NCBI GenBank assembly: GCA_029876055.1
Contig: CM056874.1
Coordinates: 7,192,001 to 7,256,000 of the forward strand
Length of the DNA: 64,000 nucleotides
Reading direction: 5' to 3'
From: Madurella fahalii
Taxonomy: Eukaryota; Ascomycota; Sordariomycetes; Sordariales
Positions 11,677-25,400 of this stretch are shown here, piece by piece. Under the pieces are notes generated by a model. It was not told the origin of the DNA, searched no databases, and saw only the letters and a program-made list of their open reading frames with translations. A program made the position numbers and the translations under genes. The stretch's first letter is position 1. The number at the start of each line of letters is the position of its first letter.

Positions 11677-12718
11677 GGTACTCGGAAGTTGTGGGATGCT
11701 CCAGTCCCAGCGCTAGGTCCGTTTTGTTTTCAAGATGGAGGAGTAGATGATTTGGGACCCTTCGACGGCGAAGTAACAGGTAATGATCGTTGAATTAAGA
11801 GCAGCCGACGGGGAGATGGCCGGAAGGTTGTGCGAGGCAAACACTGTGATTCGTGCCCTCCGAAACGGGCTGGAACTGCGGCTGCAGGCCTCAATACAGC
11901 AAGGTAGTTGTCCGGTGAGTGCATGCTACGACCTACGGTGCCAGCGGCTACTACGGCTCCCACCGTGTAGATTCATAAGGAGGCCGGCCATCCAGCTCCC
12001 AGACCTGGGTGGGGGGACAACAGCCCAGAATCGGTCCTCCACGCTTGAAACGAAGTAACAGACCAAGTGGGAACAATTGAGAATCCCATTTCCCAGTCAT
12101 GTCCTTCCCAACACGATCCATATGTTGTATTGTCACCGTCGCATCTCGGGCATCCATCGTATAAACCGACGATGATGATGGGAAGTTTGAGAGTTTCCCT
12201 GTGTGGAGTTGAGCTTTGAGCTTCCCTTGGAGAGCCGGGTACGCTGTATGCAGAGGCCACAAAGCGGGACCCAAAGTCAGTTTTCTATTGGATGCAGTGC
12301 CTGAAGCTAGGCTGGGGCGAATGGCTCGGGGAATCAGAAAACGGCATCCTCGGCCCCGACCCGACACGGTTTTCAGCCTGGTAAGTGTCCCCCCGGCACT
12401 GACAGCCAGGGGGTTGCTAGCGCTGCAACCATAAGCAAGGCCTGTGCTGCGGGATGCGCAGCGTGCGGGCGGCCGTTGAAGCGCGGTCCTGCTCAGTTTT
12501 CTGAGCTCGAATCATGGGAGGTCACTAGACGAGGTGCTGAGCCTTCCCACGAGGCCTCGTCCAGTGTTCAGGCACTTTACTAGGCACCACACCACAACCT
12601 CTCCCTTGCCCGCGCACCTGCTTGACCGGCGGTTGGTGAATTGCACGTCACGCCACCCCGGGTGACTACTTAACTGCCCGGTTGCGCCGCAGCTATTGCT
12701 CATTCCCGCTTTCCCGCC
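11677..12718. other. divergent promoter region between TPR-SET and checkpoint kinase genes
   Basis: About 1 kb between two divergent starts. Small open frames on both strands show no domain or splice structure. I see no gene, only probable promoter sequence. Confidence 0.6.
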
Positions 12719-15041
12719 ATGGCTCCACGGTCTGAAGGCAGCCATCTGAAGAGAGCCCGCGTCCCTGTAGGTACCCGCCAGTCTTTAACTCGAACCCTGC
12801 GCTTGATGGCGTCACATTCGCATTCATGCTCCGCCGATTAATACTCTTGCTGCAGGGCTCGCCAGGCGACGCGGAGCAAGACTCGTTCAAGAAGCCTCGC
12901 CGCTCGCAGCGGCTCTCTCAGCGTGTCGACGACAATGACGGACTCAAGACGCCCGTCCAAACCAGAAACCAGCTCCCCTCTCCATTGACAAACCTCGCCA
13001 GCGAAGGCACCAATGAGTTCTCCAAGGAAGCGACAGCGACACCGCCCGAAGGCCGCTCTAACCAGGCTACACGCCGCCACGAGGACGAGAACTACTCGCA
13101 AGCCTTTGCATTCAGCTCCCCGCCGCAGGACACGCAAGCCTTCAGCCAACAGCATGTAGACCCCAACGCTCCGCTGTCCGACGAGGTCGAAGACGAGGTC
13201 AAGGAAGGTGTGTGGGGTTATCTTTTCCCCCTCGACACGCGCCACGGAGGTTCTTGCGTGGTGCTGAGGAAGAGGGACACTTGCCCGCTCCCGGATACCC
13301 CTTCAGACGCCGTCTCGACGGGAACCATCTCAAAAAGGGGTGGGAGAAGGATCCCACGAGCACCGCCCAAGGAACAGCCCAAAAAAACCAGCAGTTTGCC
13401 GTCCGGAGGGTACTTGATCGGACGGCATCCCGAATGCGGTAAGTCATTTGCCGGGAGCACATCCTTTTGTGAATGGCACTGATGGAAGCAGACATTCCGG
13501 TGGACGGCGGGTCAATATCGAACCGCCACTGCCTCCTCTTCACTGAACACAAGGGCAATGACACGGTTGCCATACTCGAGGACCTCTCGACCAACGGGAC
13601 CTTTGTCAACGATGCGCTAGTTGGACGGAATCAGCGGAGAGAGCTCAAGGAGTACGACGAGATCTCGCTCGTCGACAACAAGGCGCGCTTCATTTTCAGG
13701 TATCCCAAGAACCGTCACGCCAACGCCTTCCTGCAGCAGTATAAATTAGTCGACAAACTGGGAAAGGGCCACTTTGCCGAGGTGTACTTGTGCATCGAGA
13801 AGTCGACAGGCCGCCGCTATGCTGTCAAGGTCTTCACCAAGACCCCGGGCGTGGAGGACAGATCCAAGAACGAAGGCCTGCAGCAGGAAATCGCCATGCT
13901 GATGGGTGTCAGCCATCCCAATGTTCTGTGCCTGAAGGACACGTTCAACGAACCTAATGCCGTGTATCTGGTGCTGGAGCTGGCGCCCGGGGGCGAACTC
14001 TTCAACTACATTGTCGAGAAGACGAAGCTGTCCGAGGCCGAATGCCGTAGGCTCTTTACCCAGCTGTTTGAAGGAGTCAAGTACCTTGTAAGTTTCATGT
14101 TACCTTTGTCATCCCTCGGCAACGAGCTAAAGATTATCGCAGCACGAGCGCAATATAGTCCATCGGGATATCAAACCCGAAAATATCCTCATGGTGGACA
14201 AGAACCTGCAAACTGTCAAGCTTGCTGATTTCGGCCTCGCCAAGATCATTGGTGAAGAGTCGTTCACCACGACGCTCTGCGGCACGCCGAGCTATGTGGC
14301 GCCTGAGATTCTCGCCGACAGCAGGAAGCGCAAGTACACCAAGGCTGTTGACATTTGGTCGTTGGGTGTGGTGCTCTACATCTGTCTCTGCGGATTCCCT
14401 CCCTTTTCCGACGAGCTCAACACCCCCGACTTCCCCTATTCGCTCTCGGAGCAAATCCGTCTGGGGAAATTTGACTATCCCTCACCCTACTGGGACCCGA
14501 TCGGTGACCCAGCTCGTAAGTGTTTACCGCCTCGCCTGCAGCCTGTGCCCGCTTTGCTGACGACCACGCAGTCGATCTCATCGACTCGATGCTCGTGGTC
14601 GACCCCGATAAGCGCTTCACCATCGACGAGTGTCTCGCCCACCCGTGGATGACGCAGAAGGAGCCCGGGGTCAACGATAGCACTAATGGCCTAGTCAGCG
14701 GCCTGGCCGGGCTAGAGATGAGTCGTCGCGGCGTGGCGAGGGAGCGCACCCTGCTCAGTTCCATCAATACCGTGCAGATCACCAATCGTGTCCCTGGAGG
14801 CCCCCAGAGGCCGGAAGTCCCGATTTACAGCAAAAACCCGGGCAATCCCAGTGCGACGGCGCCGAGGAAGGAGGCGAGGCCGGATGAGCAGCGTGATCCA
14901 AACGAGTTCATGGCCCTGGGCGGGAAGGGCGACCAGGAGTTGTACGGCAATGATACTGGAAGCCATTATCCGACGAATGACATTGCCGAGAAGGCGTCGG
15001 GGTCCAAGGCAAAGGGGAAGCCTAAGAAGAGTGGTCGCTAA
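12719..15041 (+). CDS. prd-4: FHA-domain checkpoint kinase, Chk2/Cds1/PRD-4 type
   Basis: Five exons: 12719-12766, 12856-13438, 13492-14087, 14143-14515, 14572-15041, with introns of 89, 53, 55, 56 bp and consistent phases; 689 residues. The N-terminus has an SQ/TQ cluster (RRSQRLSQ, NYSQAF, DTQAFSQ), the usual target of ATM/ATR-type kinases. An FHA domain follows (about 195-275, with GRHPEC, SNRHC and STNGTFVN) that binds phosphothreonine. The Ser/Thr kinase domain (about 290-560) has the glycine loop GKGHFAEV, YAVKVF, the catalytic HRDIKPEN, DFGLA and a PSYVAPE segment, so all key residues are present. The Lys-rich tail is typical of a nuclear protein. The family acts in the DNA-damage checkpoint; in Neurospora, PRD-4 also links damage to the circadian clock. 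The start at 12719 is the first ATG in frame and lies 16 codons before intron 1. Confidence 0.93.
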
Positions 15042-16792
15042 GGGGGGTGGGAAGTGATAGGGGATGTGGGCTGTAGTTGGATTTGAACTTGGACTTTGTC
15101 GAATTTGTTGAGGAGTTTGGGCATTTTTCTTCATTTCACTCCAGTGGTATAGGAATTTCATACTTCGGGACTTTGTGTTAGTGGATGGGATTATGGAATC
15201 TTCCTTGAGGATCTATCTAAGCAAGGGAGGACAAGCGAGCCAGGTCGGGGTTCGACAACAACCAAAAGTGCTGTTATTCTGATACGTCTTTTGTTAGCAG
15301 TTCGGGATAGTACCACCTTAGCGGGTGAGAGTGTCTCAACGCTCTCCATTAGGTCTAGGTAGTGTCTTCGGTATTAATAGATGGCTAGATAGATGTATCG
15401 TGCTGCTTCTTCTGGAGCGTATGTGCTATTTAGAGAGCGGTAATGTGTTTACCGACTAGCCTGATTTTGTAGGGTGAGCCTTGCGAAAGGAGCCCTCTAG
15501 GAACGCTTCCGCGAGAAGCAGCACCACGGCTGACTCTGCGCCCGGTAGTGATCCGTCTCAAACCCACCTGGTTGTGTGAGTTCGGGTTTTGATGAGCGAG
15601 TACCATTTCGTTTTAGGTACCAATCTCTATCGCGCATGGCAGCCCCCGCAGAAATATTGCCACAGTGTTGTAGTATTTCCCATGGGCACAAAAAAGCCCC
15701 GGGGTGACTCAACTGTCGGATTTAGTCACACGATCGTCATGTACGCACCGGCATGGTCACGCCTCCTCTCTCGCTTACGGAACGGTATCATCGAAAAATA
15801 TGAGAAACGTCACCGATTGAATCAGAAGTGATAGCACGTGCCATCACGGGATGGAAATACGTTGTGTGGTTACTTTCCCTATTCATGCCATTATGATTAC
15901 GGCTACCTGTCCTAACCTATGCCCACTACCCTGAATCCCTGATCCCGCCTGATTCGTTTCATACAGAATGGGCATAGCATAACATACCTTACATACATAC
16001 CAAGGGCCGACTCCATCCTACCATCCTTCCGTGGATAAATGGGAGGAAGGAGAGGGAAAAATAAAATAAACTCCCGGGTTCCACGCACCTACCGATCTCG
16101 ACCGACCGACTCCAAACTCATAACAAGAGGGAAACGAACCCATCTCCATCTCCTAACAGACCAAATCCAATCCTGTCCCCGCTTGTCGTCCTCGTCGTAG
16201 TCGTTGTCGTAGCACGTCATATGTCTCGTCCGTTCCGTCTCACCCTTGCCCTGCTACTACATTCGAAAAGTAGAAAAGACTCGCATGCAACCTGCCTGCC
16301 TGCCTGCCTGCCTGCCTGCCCATCGACTCCTACACCAAGGAAAACAAAAAGCAAGATCCAAATAATAGTAGTGCGGCGGAGTAACAATAGGAGACTAAAA
16401 GAGAAATAACAACGCAATAAAATAGAACGAGTCGAATAGAGAGCCAAGAAGAGAAGGAAAGGAATAGAGAAACCGGAACCTCACCAAACACTACAAGACA
16501 AGACAAGACGTAGGCCGAACCGACTTCAAGCCGACGGATGGATTAGTATAGGCAGCAGCAGCAGCGCATAGACATCCTTTTCCACCCACCTCCTCCCGCA
16601 GTAAACCCCTTGTCAAAAGCACACCGTCCCCCAAATCCAAGAGAGTGAGAAAAAAGAACCCATCATCAAAATTCAATAGGAACGATGCAACCTCCCCACC
16701 GCCCTCCTCCTCCTCCCCCGGTCCCTCCCCGTTCCCCCACTCACAACCCTCGCACCCCACAACGGCACGCCGCACGCGACCCCCAACATGCT
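15042..16792. other. convergent intergenic region with a (CCTG)n repeat
   Basis: Sits between the 3' ends of the checkpoint kinase and the ArfGAP genes. It contains the microsatellite described at 16291-16320 and a C-rich stretch close to the ArfGAP stop. An 80-codon open frame near 15589 has no support. I see no gene. Confidence 0.6.
16291..16320 (+). repeat. (CCTG)n tetranucleotide microsatellite
   Basis: Seven and a half uninterrupted CCTG units in the intergenic region downstream of two converging genes. It could lie in a long 3' untranslated region of the ArfGAP gene. Confidence 0.95.
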
Positions 16793-19700
16793 CTACCGCT
16801 CGGGGATCGGCGACTTTGCCAACCTGCCGCCGGCACTGCCTCGCTTCTGCAGCCTTGCCTCCCGCTCCCTCTGGAGCAGCTTACTATCCCCCTGGAGGCT
16901 CAGCGCCGCGTTAAGATTGGGATTAGCCGCTGCCGCCGCCGCCGACGACGACAACGACGGCGACGGGGATGACGACGAGAGCAGCGAGCCGGAACCACCA
17001 CCGCCACCGCTGGCCGCGCTGTCATAGTACGACGCTTCGATGGCGGCTTTCCGGCCGCGCTTGAGCTCAATGTATGCTTGCGCGGCCAGACTGAGGGGAA
17101 CTTGGGGGAGCGAATCTGGGATCTCGGCGCCGTTTTGGATGAGGAGCTCGGCGACGGGGAAGGGGACGGCCTTGTCAACCGTGGCCGGGGTCGGGGGTGC
17201 TAGTTGGGCCGGGAGGGGTGAGGGAGGGGCCGGGTCGGCGGCGGCGAGGGCCAGGTAGACGGCGTGGGTGCCTCGGGATTTGTCCGTCACGTTGGGGTTG
17301 GCTCGGAGGGCCAAGGCGTAGATGATCTGTTGGATCTCGTTTCTCTTGATGGCCGCGAGGAGGGTTTCGTCTGCGGTACCGAAGCGGGAGAGAGTGGAGG
17401 AAAGCGGCTCCACGTATGCTCGATCAACGTATTTGGCTGTGATAAACCTGAGGCGTTGCTCCCTGGTTGCCTGCGGCGTGAGTTTTAATGCCGGGTCGAG
17501 CTTGGCTTCGAAGACCATGTTGGACACCCTATTCCCAACAAGAAGAAGTAGCTCGATGATGTCTGGCGTAAACGAGGTTGTGTCGAGTGTGAGAGACCGG
17601 ACCTTGCTGATGTGGGTGCCCAGGGATCGGTGGATACCGCTGCACTCGATGCAAACGATAATTGCGAGGTTGAGAGACACCCACTCGACCTTGTTGTTAG
17701 ATCCGCAGTCGGCGCACCACGAGTTTCCTTGGTCGTTCTCGCGCAGCATCTGAAGCAGCTTGTCCGGCCGGTCCTCAAAGCTGTTGCCGCGTGAAGTACC
17801 AGGGCGGTGGCCGACAGTCGTCCGCCTAAGTGGCAGGGCGCTTGTGTTTTGACTGCCGTGGCCGAGAGACGGGCTTTTCCCCAACAGTACCGAGCCTAAA
17901 TCCATCCCATTGAAGCCGGTGTCGCCATGGGCTGTCGATGGCTTGTCTTTGTAGGACCGTCCTTCGACGGCGCTCTGCAGCGCGTTGTTGATAGCCATAA
18001 TCCAACTATTCATGTCCTCTTCGGATGTTGCTTGGTAAACCCGTTTAAACTGTGGCGTAATAACTTCGAAGCAGAATCGGCGCTCTGCATTCCTGGCCTC
18101 TCGAACGGAAGCCAGACGTAAGTCGATCGGATCCATGTGCAGATCCAACTTTTGCTTCCAATTGCTGTACTCGGACAGCTTTCCTTGGTCGAGGACTATC
18201 CAAAACCTGCTTGTTGTCAGCGACTTACTGGGTTCACGATGAACGCGTCTAAAAGACATACTTGTGCCAGCCCTGCTTGTTCAGATTCCGCGGATCTACA
18301 TGACCGCCCGGGCGGTTAAGAGCCCAAAGAAGGCCTTCCTTCCGGTTTGGCGCATCTTTCTCGGAGTGCGCTGCTTGGGCGGGGTCACGCTCCTCCAGAT
18401 CGCGAATGCCCTTGAACTTGGAGGTTTGTTGCGGGCTGCCAATAACAGCAGCATGCTGGCTGAGGCTCCCAGGAGACCTTGACAGGTCGCCGACGTTGGG
18501 CGAGTTGCCCGTGTTTACCGAGCGCGCCGTCCTGAGTTGCGACCCCGTGCTGTCTGCGCGACCGATCTCGGTGTCTGAGTTGGACTGATTCCCATTTGCA
18601 TGGCCCGCCGCCGGGTTTGGTCCTGATGATGTGGACGGGGGTTCGGGTTCCATGTATGGAAGATTGCTCTTTTCTAGGAGCCGACGCTTCTCTTCGCGCT
18701 CGAGGCGTTGGTACTGATACTCCTTGTCTGCTTCCTGGACCTCTGTAGAGAGTGCTTCAAGCTGAGGGAGCAGCTCATCAACCTTCTTTGCCGTGTCCAG
18801 AAAGCATCTTGCCTGGGCATCTGCGTATTTGGTAAGGTGGGACAGGATTTCCTGTTCTTTGCGGCCACCAGAAAGATCCTGCATGAAAGACGAGTAGTCG
18901 AAGCGCTTTAGCTCAAAATTCTTGCGCTTCGTCTGGTACTTTGAGTCGCTGTGCTTCGCCTTGACCGAGTCGTGACGCTGGCCTAGGTAGCGGCTGACGT
19001 AGGCATAGAAGTCCTTGCTCTCTTCTTCAAAGTCGCGCTTTTTTGCCTCAGCCTGCTTGATATCCATCTGGTAGAGTTTGTTTACGGGATCGATAACAAT
19101 CTTCTGCAGGTTTTTCGTATTCTGTCGCTCGTATGACAGGATCTCTCGGGCGATCTTGTCAAAGTAGTGCTCGATGGCAGGCTGAACTGCGTTTGCATTG
19201 GTCGAAGACACGTCTTTCAGGGCCTCCATGAACGCGGCAAACGCATCATTGGCCTCCTGTTGTGTTGTGCAAACGTGCTCTGCCTTTTTGATTAACCTCT
19301 TCATTTGCATCCTCATGTTGCCCGTCTTTTGCTCGAGGGCTTTCATGGTTGCCCGGAACACCGGTCCGTCGTCCGAGACAGGCATGTCGTCTCCCGGTCG
19401 AGGACAGGGTACATCGACCTTGATAGGCTCTTTTGTAGCTGGCGCGGCGGGTGGCGCACTGGTCACTGGTTCGGGGAGAGGCGGCGGGGGGAGAGGGATT
19501 CATCCTGTTCCGGAATGGTACTGATTTGGGATTCCAACGACTGCGCAGAAACGACGCGGACCTTTGGTGGGGCGCTTAGAAGAGGGGGAGTCGGGGAATT
19601 TGGATGACTGAGATAGGGTGAGGTGTCTGTTGCTTGTGAGCATATTGCTGCCGGCGTGAAAACGAGAGCAGGAAACTTACTGGCGACATAGAACGAGAAA

Positions 19701-20578
19701 CTGGCTAGGGTATGCAGGGCATGGGCTCGCTGATCGTACTCGACAAACTAAGAAAGGTCTCAGTAGCTGCAGAAGGGGGGCTCATTGTCTTGACATCACA
19801 AACACTGCACGAGGTCCTCCACCCGCCCCCTTTATCTTCGGTACTCTTTGGTGGTTTCCAACGCCAGGACCAGTCGAAGGTCACTGAAGGGCTTCCTTCT
19901 GTTGAATAGCTGCTTCCAACCAGGGCGACATTTGCGTTCTTGTGCAGGTTGGGGTCGGCATGGAACTCGCGAGTGACGAGGTTCTCGACTTCGCGGGCGT
20001 TCGAAGCAAAGACAAAGGTCAGACCGTTGATTTGGGTGTCCACCGAGGCCACGGTCTCGACACCGCCAGCTGCGTTCGGAACTACATGTTGTGACCTGCG
20101 GATGATAAAGCTGAAGGTGAAGACAAGGTCGTCCTCGTTGGCGAGCTTCAGGAGGAAGGAGGGGCCTGCAGCAGAACTGTTTGCCTCGGTATCCTGCGAT
20201 AGCAGCGTCAGCAAAAGGTTGCCCCGTCCCCAAAAAGCACTAGGCAGCGTCTGGCTGACGCCCAGGTGGTGGGATTGCTCACTAGGACGAACTCAACAGG
20301 GCCAGCGTCGCCGGGTGACCGCGATGCGGATACTCGTGTAGCGGGAAATGCATTCGGAACAATGTTGATCGAAGTGCGTTTTCTCGGGTTAGTTATGACG
20401 ACGGAAGAGATGGATACTGCCGAGAGATGATGTGAGCATCGCGCATCGCATGTGGTAGTGTCATGGGCTTGGTGGGCATAGCGCAGAGTCGCAAGGTGGG
20501 GAGAGCAGCCATACATCGATTCTGGTCTCTAAGATAGAGAGTTGCACCCTCGTCGGGCACACTGCTGACGTTGCCCAT
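16793..20578 (-). CDS. BAR-PH-ArfGAP protein, Csx2-like ARF GTPase activator
   Basis: Six minus-strand exons: 20578-20515, 20416-20283, 20193-19804, 19747-19681, 19465-18262, 18206-16793; introns of 98, 89, 56, 215 and 55 bp, phases all consistent; 1090 residues. The order is: N-terminal region (1-218), BAR-type coiled-coil region (about 245-490), Ser-rich linker, PH domain (about 594-705, with KEGLLWALNRPGG and DMNSWIMAINNAL), ArfGAP zinc finger (Cys near 784, 787, 805, 808, with the catalytic Arg in CSGIHRSLG), and ankyrin-like helices near the end. The cysteine spacing is C-x2-C-x17-C-x2-C. It should promote GTP hydrolysis on ARF at curved membranes during vesicle traffic. Exon 4 to 5 joins A|TG, creating a Met codon at the junction; the first ATG of the gene is at 20578. 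The donor at 19803 is GTTTGT, weaker than the others. Confidence 0.9.
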
Positions 20579-22491
20579 TCTGGCGCCACGATTGCTGGGA
20601 GCGAGCACCGCTTATGGGCGAAATGGGAGAGGCGAGTCTGCGGGTAGAAGCCAGGTTGAGGTCGGTCGCGGTTGAAATCCAAGCGAAGTTTGGCTGCAGC
20701 GGCTCGCAGCGGCGCGGCGGGGTGAGGTTGGCTTATTTTCGTTCGGCGCTGCGCAGGTCGGCAGGGGCGCCGGAGACGTAACTACACAAGGTAGCGGGCC
20801 CTCTGAAACCCTGCAGCCCCAGGGCCCTCGCAGCGGTTCGCTTGGCTTGAAACCCCTGGACACTCGGCGGTAGGACAAGGGTTGCTTCAACGAACCCGTT
20901 GCACGGCACAGGTGCTGCTGTTCCTCTGCAAGATTACGGTTGTCAACTACTGCAGAAACACTCGCAGACTTCCCGCCTTAAAGCACTCTCAACGAGTCAG
21001 ATGGCAAGGGGCTTGGGGATGCAACGTAAGGGCCTGTGTCACGAGCTCCTGAGCCACATTCATCGCCAATATTTGGTCTGGTGGATTTTGAGATGCACAC
21101 GAGAGCAGGCATGACGAATTCACGTTCGTATCCGTCTCAATGGCTGCCTTGTCCACGCGCGACGGGCAATACGCAGTTCGAAAGACTGCCCTTGGCGCAG
21201 GGATCTTGTGGCAGGCCTGTTGCCCCTGGCAGCTGAGACTCGTGCCTCTTCCGTTGGATCTTTGGAGAAATGCCGTTTGCCCCACTCTTGCGACCGCTGC
21301 AGATGATGTCAGAGCTCTCTCTGCCTGCCCAGGTAGCTTTCACGCACGATTCTTTAAATCGAAGATGTCAATGGTGCGGGAGAGAGCAGTGGGGAGCGAT
21401 CTGAAGAACAGAAACCCCCAGACACAGTCAACGGGAATCTGCGAAACTGCTCGGCAGACAAGACGGAGACGAGCAGGGTGCAAGCGGGTCGCACGGTGGA
21501 GAGAGTCATTGTGGGGCATCCCCGTTGGCGGCAGACGCAAGCAACCGAGAAGAGGACCACGTGAGTTTAGACGAGCTTGACAAAAAGGTCAACACTCGTT
21601 CTCGGAGACGGGAGATCAGGTTCGATCTGAAGCCGTCTGTGATAGTGAGGCGGAGTCTGGCCGTCCTCATCCGAATTCTGGACAGGGCGCCTGGATACGA
21701 TGCTCAACGTCTCAACAGCGGTGTCAAGTTGGCAGCGACGATGAATGCTCGTCACCCTCGATGATCTATGAAATCCATAAGGTGATTTTCGCGACCGGCC
21801 CATTTATGTGTGCATCAGCCCTGGGACTGACGGCGCCAAAATAAATCGTTTGTACCTATACTAATATATGTACGTTGACTGCCTAGTTGAGGTCGAGGCA
21901 GGATGTGTAGCAGCTGTATGGGTGTGACTTGATCAGAAGGCTGCTGATCCTAACAAAGGTTGAAGTCCGATTTAAAAGGCTTAGACGGTTAGCACTGAGC
22001 CCGTTGGAAGTGATGAAACTATTGAAAGCGACATCGAGATGGCCTGTCTCGCGGACCCCAGATCTGGCTCTCCACATCCATGTTCGTTTTTGGCAGCTTC
22101 CGCCCCCGCATCCCGGGTACTGTCCATCATGTACACACATGTACCTAAGTACCCTAGCGTTACAGGTTGCCGCTTGTTGCAACGTAGTGGCATATGACGT
22201 TCCTCGCTCGTTCAACGGCAGCCACACCACCCAACGCAGTCGTCTCCTTGTCCATTTCCACGAGTCTCGCCGCCAACTCCTGTCTCACCAAAAGCTTTTG
22301 CTCGATTTTTCGTCCTGCCATTTTGCGATTTATCGCCCCTGTCGCATTTATTTTTGGGGACTGGTTGGCTGGCTCTTGGTCGCCATGACGAAGGGCGCTT
22401 GAGATAGTTGACGACAATCGCCATACTTAGTCTGCGCCCTTGCCTCAAACACGCACACCCCCGCGCCGCGCGATCGCCGCCTGATCCCAGA
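20579..22491. other. divergent promoter region, about 1.9 kb
   Basis: Lies between the starts of the ArfGAP gene and the Munc13-like gene. Only short unsupported open frames occur on either strand. I see no gene or repeat. Confidence 0.6.
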
Positions 22492-25400
22492 ATGTCGTCG
22501 GCTTCGCGGTCCTCCTACCATCCCAACCGCCGCGTCGGCAGTGTGCAGAGCATACAGGAAGACCGTCGCCCGACTCGCGTGGCATCGAGGGCCCGCGCCC
22601 CAACCGTTAGCTACGACGATGCCTACTCGTTCGCACTCCGCATCGCCTTCCTTCGCTATCTCCTTCAGCCGAGGAAGAAGCGAAAGGAATATGTCAGCAA
22701 CCCGAAGCCGCCACCCCGCGCCCACACTCACACGTCGAGCATGAGCGAGCTGATGAAGGAGCTTGTCCCCTCGGGCTCGGCCTCGATGAAGCTGCCGAGC
22801 GGCTTCAGCAAAGCTCTCGAAAGACGCATGTCGGGTGTTCTGCAGGGCATTGAGAAGCTACCGGGATACAGCGATGCGGCTGTGAAACGGACTTTTGCCG
22901 AGGCCTATACTGCCTTTACCGCTAAGGACTTCCAAAAGTCCATCGAAAAGGACCGCAAGGTCGAGCCGCTGGTTCTGATTTTCTATTCATCAGCGACCAA
23001 GGCTCAGGGACGGGGCAAGCCTGCGGAGGACCATTCGTGGAAGCTGCTGGTTGATAGGCACCTGGCCATGTTTATCAGACTGCTCAGCAGCATCCTTCGA
23101 GACAAAGGCGACGCCGAGCTAGTCTTCCGCCTCAACACTCTCGAGAAAAAGCTCCTGAGCAATGATCAGAACCTGTATCTCGACACCGGCCAGGAGGACC
23201 ATTCCTATGTCGAGGTCGATATACCTCTCAGCTACGAGATCAAGGACATGCCCATGGTGCTGCTCGTCGCCAAGATCTTTGGCGTGACAAACTCCCAGGT
23301 CCAGGCCGATATTGACAGAAACATGTCGTCTTGGACTGAGGAGGCGGCCTTGAAAGACTACAAGGCATACCAATTCAGACTTTCGGCTGGTATGGCTGGC
23401 ACTATCCGGAAGCAGGATTTTGATCTGGATGACGCCTATGAAGAGTGGAGGAAACAGGAGGGGCCTTGCCTGGCCAAGATCTTCGCCGAGATTCTGAGCG
23501 TTCGCCCAGATCTCAAGTCAGGAGCCGGTTTGGCGAGCGACAAGCCCCTGCCCGTTCGGCCTCAGTCCATGTACGATGATCAAGCCTACGCAGAACTCAG
23601 CAGAATGCTTTCCAGCCCCGAGTCCCCAGCCACCAGCTTTGACCCGTCATCTAGCTTTGGCTCGCTCTCTCTGGAGGAGACAGCCGGCATCCGGAGCGTC
23701 GATGAGCCAAACTATACTTTTATCCCCACAGACCCGCGCTCCGTTTACAAGGTCATTTTGCAATATGTCCTGTCGTACGATCAGCTCCACTCGGACACGT
23801 CTTCCTCCCCCCTGTCCGAGGAGACAACAGGCTTGTTGGTAGAACTCGCGGTGCGGTGGCGGATACCCCAGTTCTCCCGATATGTCGCTTTCGTCGAGGT
23901 CGCGGTCCGCAAATTCTTGGATCAAGAATTGCCCCCAGAGCAGCTATACAATTGCTTGGACCTCGTCAAGGAGCCTCTGCCAGAGCCTAAGAACCCGCCC
24001 CTCATCCCGATGTATACGTCTAGTCTCCGCGACATCGACCCTAGTAGATGGACCATGGTCGACTTTGCCGGCTATCAGCAGTCTCTGAAAGAATTGCACG
24101 ACGCTCTGTTGCGGGATCTCTTCACCCTTTTAATGCGATGCTACGAGCTAAAGCCGCCAACCATCGGAGTGGTCATGGCGCTCCTCATGGACCATGTCTA
24201 CAGCGATGCCGCCTTTTCGCAGCGGCCCGAGGACCAAGCCGAGTTCACGCAGCAGCTCGAGAACGGGCTGCGCCAGCAGGCAGCCAACGTGTACAGAGAG
24301 TATCTGGATGCCAATATTCCCCGCAGCCAACAAGACTGGGATTTTGGACACGTAGTGAAGCTAGGCAAGGCCGTCGTGTCACTTGCAGAGAGGATCAAGA
24401 AGCGCTACCGCAAAAACCCAGAGATCATGGGTGTTAGCCCCTACAAGGTTGTGGTTGAGACGACTCTTCCAAGTTTTGAAGAGGATTGCCACGAAATCAT
24501 AAAGCGGGTTTTGGTAACTGCCGACGAGCGGGGTGTCGAGATTGCGCTTGATGACGGGTTCGAGTTGTACCGGGAGTTGGTCGAGATCAGAACGATTCAT
24601 GTGGGATCTCTCCCAGGCAAGCCATTTGCCTTCCACATCGAAGGTCTCCTCGAAGGTTTCGTCTGGCGTTGGATCAAGAATGCAGAAGATAAGGTGATTG
24701 GTTATGTTGAGAACGCGATCAAACACGACCCGTTCAATGTCAGGACTCGGAACCCGGACGACATACCCACGGATGAGGAACGTCACAGCTCCTCCATAGT
24801 AGACATGTTCCAGCTCTTCACACAGACAGCCGAACAGCTGTCGAGGCTCCAGTGGGGTGACGAAATTCACCTGGCGCGGTTCATGACAGCCATCTCCAAA
24901 GTGTTTGCTGCAGGCATTGGCCGATATTGCGAGATCGTGGAGCAGCAGTTTGCCAAGGAAATGGACCGGCAAACCGCCCAGGAGGTGGCGGCCGCTTCAA
25001 AGACTACCCAAGAAAGGCTGTTCCAGTACGCAAAGGATGCCTGGAACTCGAAGGAGAAGATTGAGCCTTTCCAATTTTACCCTCAGGTCAGTGATTTGCC
25101 TGCTCTCACCGTATCCGTCTTTGTCCCCGTTCCAGGCTGACTCTATCCAAGTCGTTCGTCAAGTTCAATAATATTGAATGGGCGATGCAGGAGTTGGATA
25201 AGCTGGAGAAGAGCATGACGGTTGACCGCTGGGCCGAGATTCTTCGAAAGGTCGACGGCCCGAAGCAGCTCTCAAGGAAACCGGCATACTATGTGTTCAC
25301 TGTCAAGGTTGTCGAGGGTGAGGAGTTGAAAGCCTGTGACCCGGGCGGGACAAGTGATCCTTATGTCGTTCTTTGCGACGAGTATCAGAAGCGGCTTGCT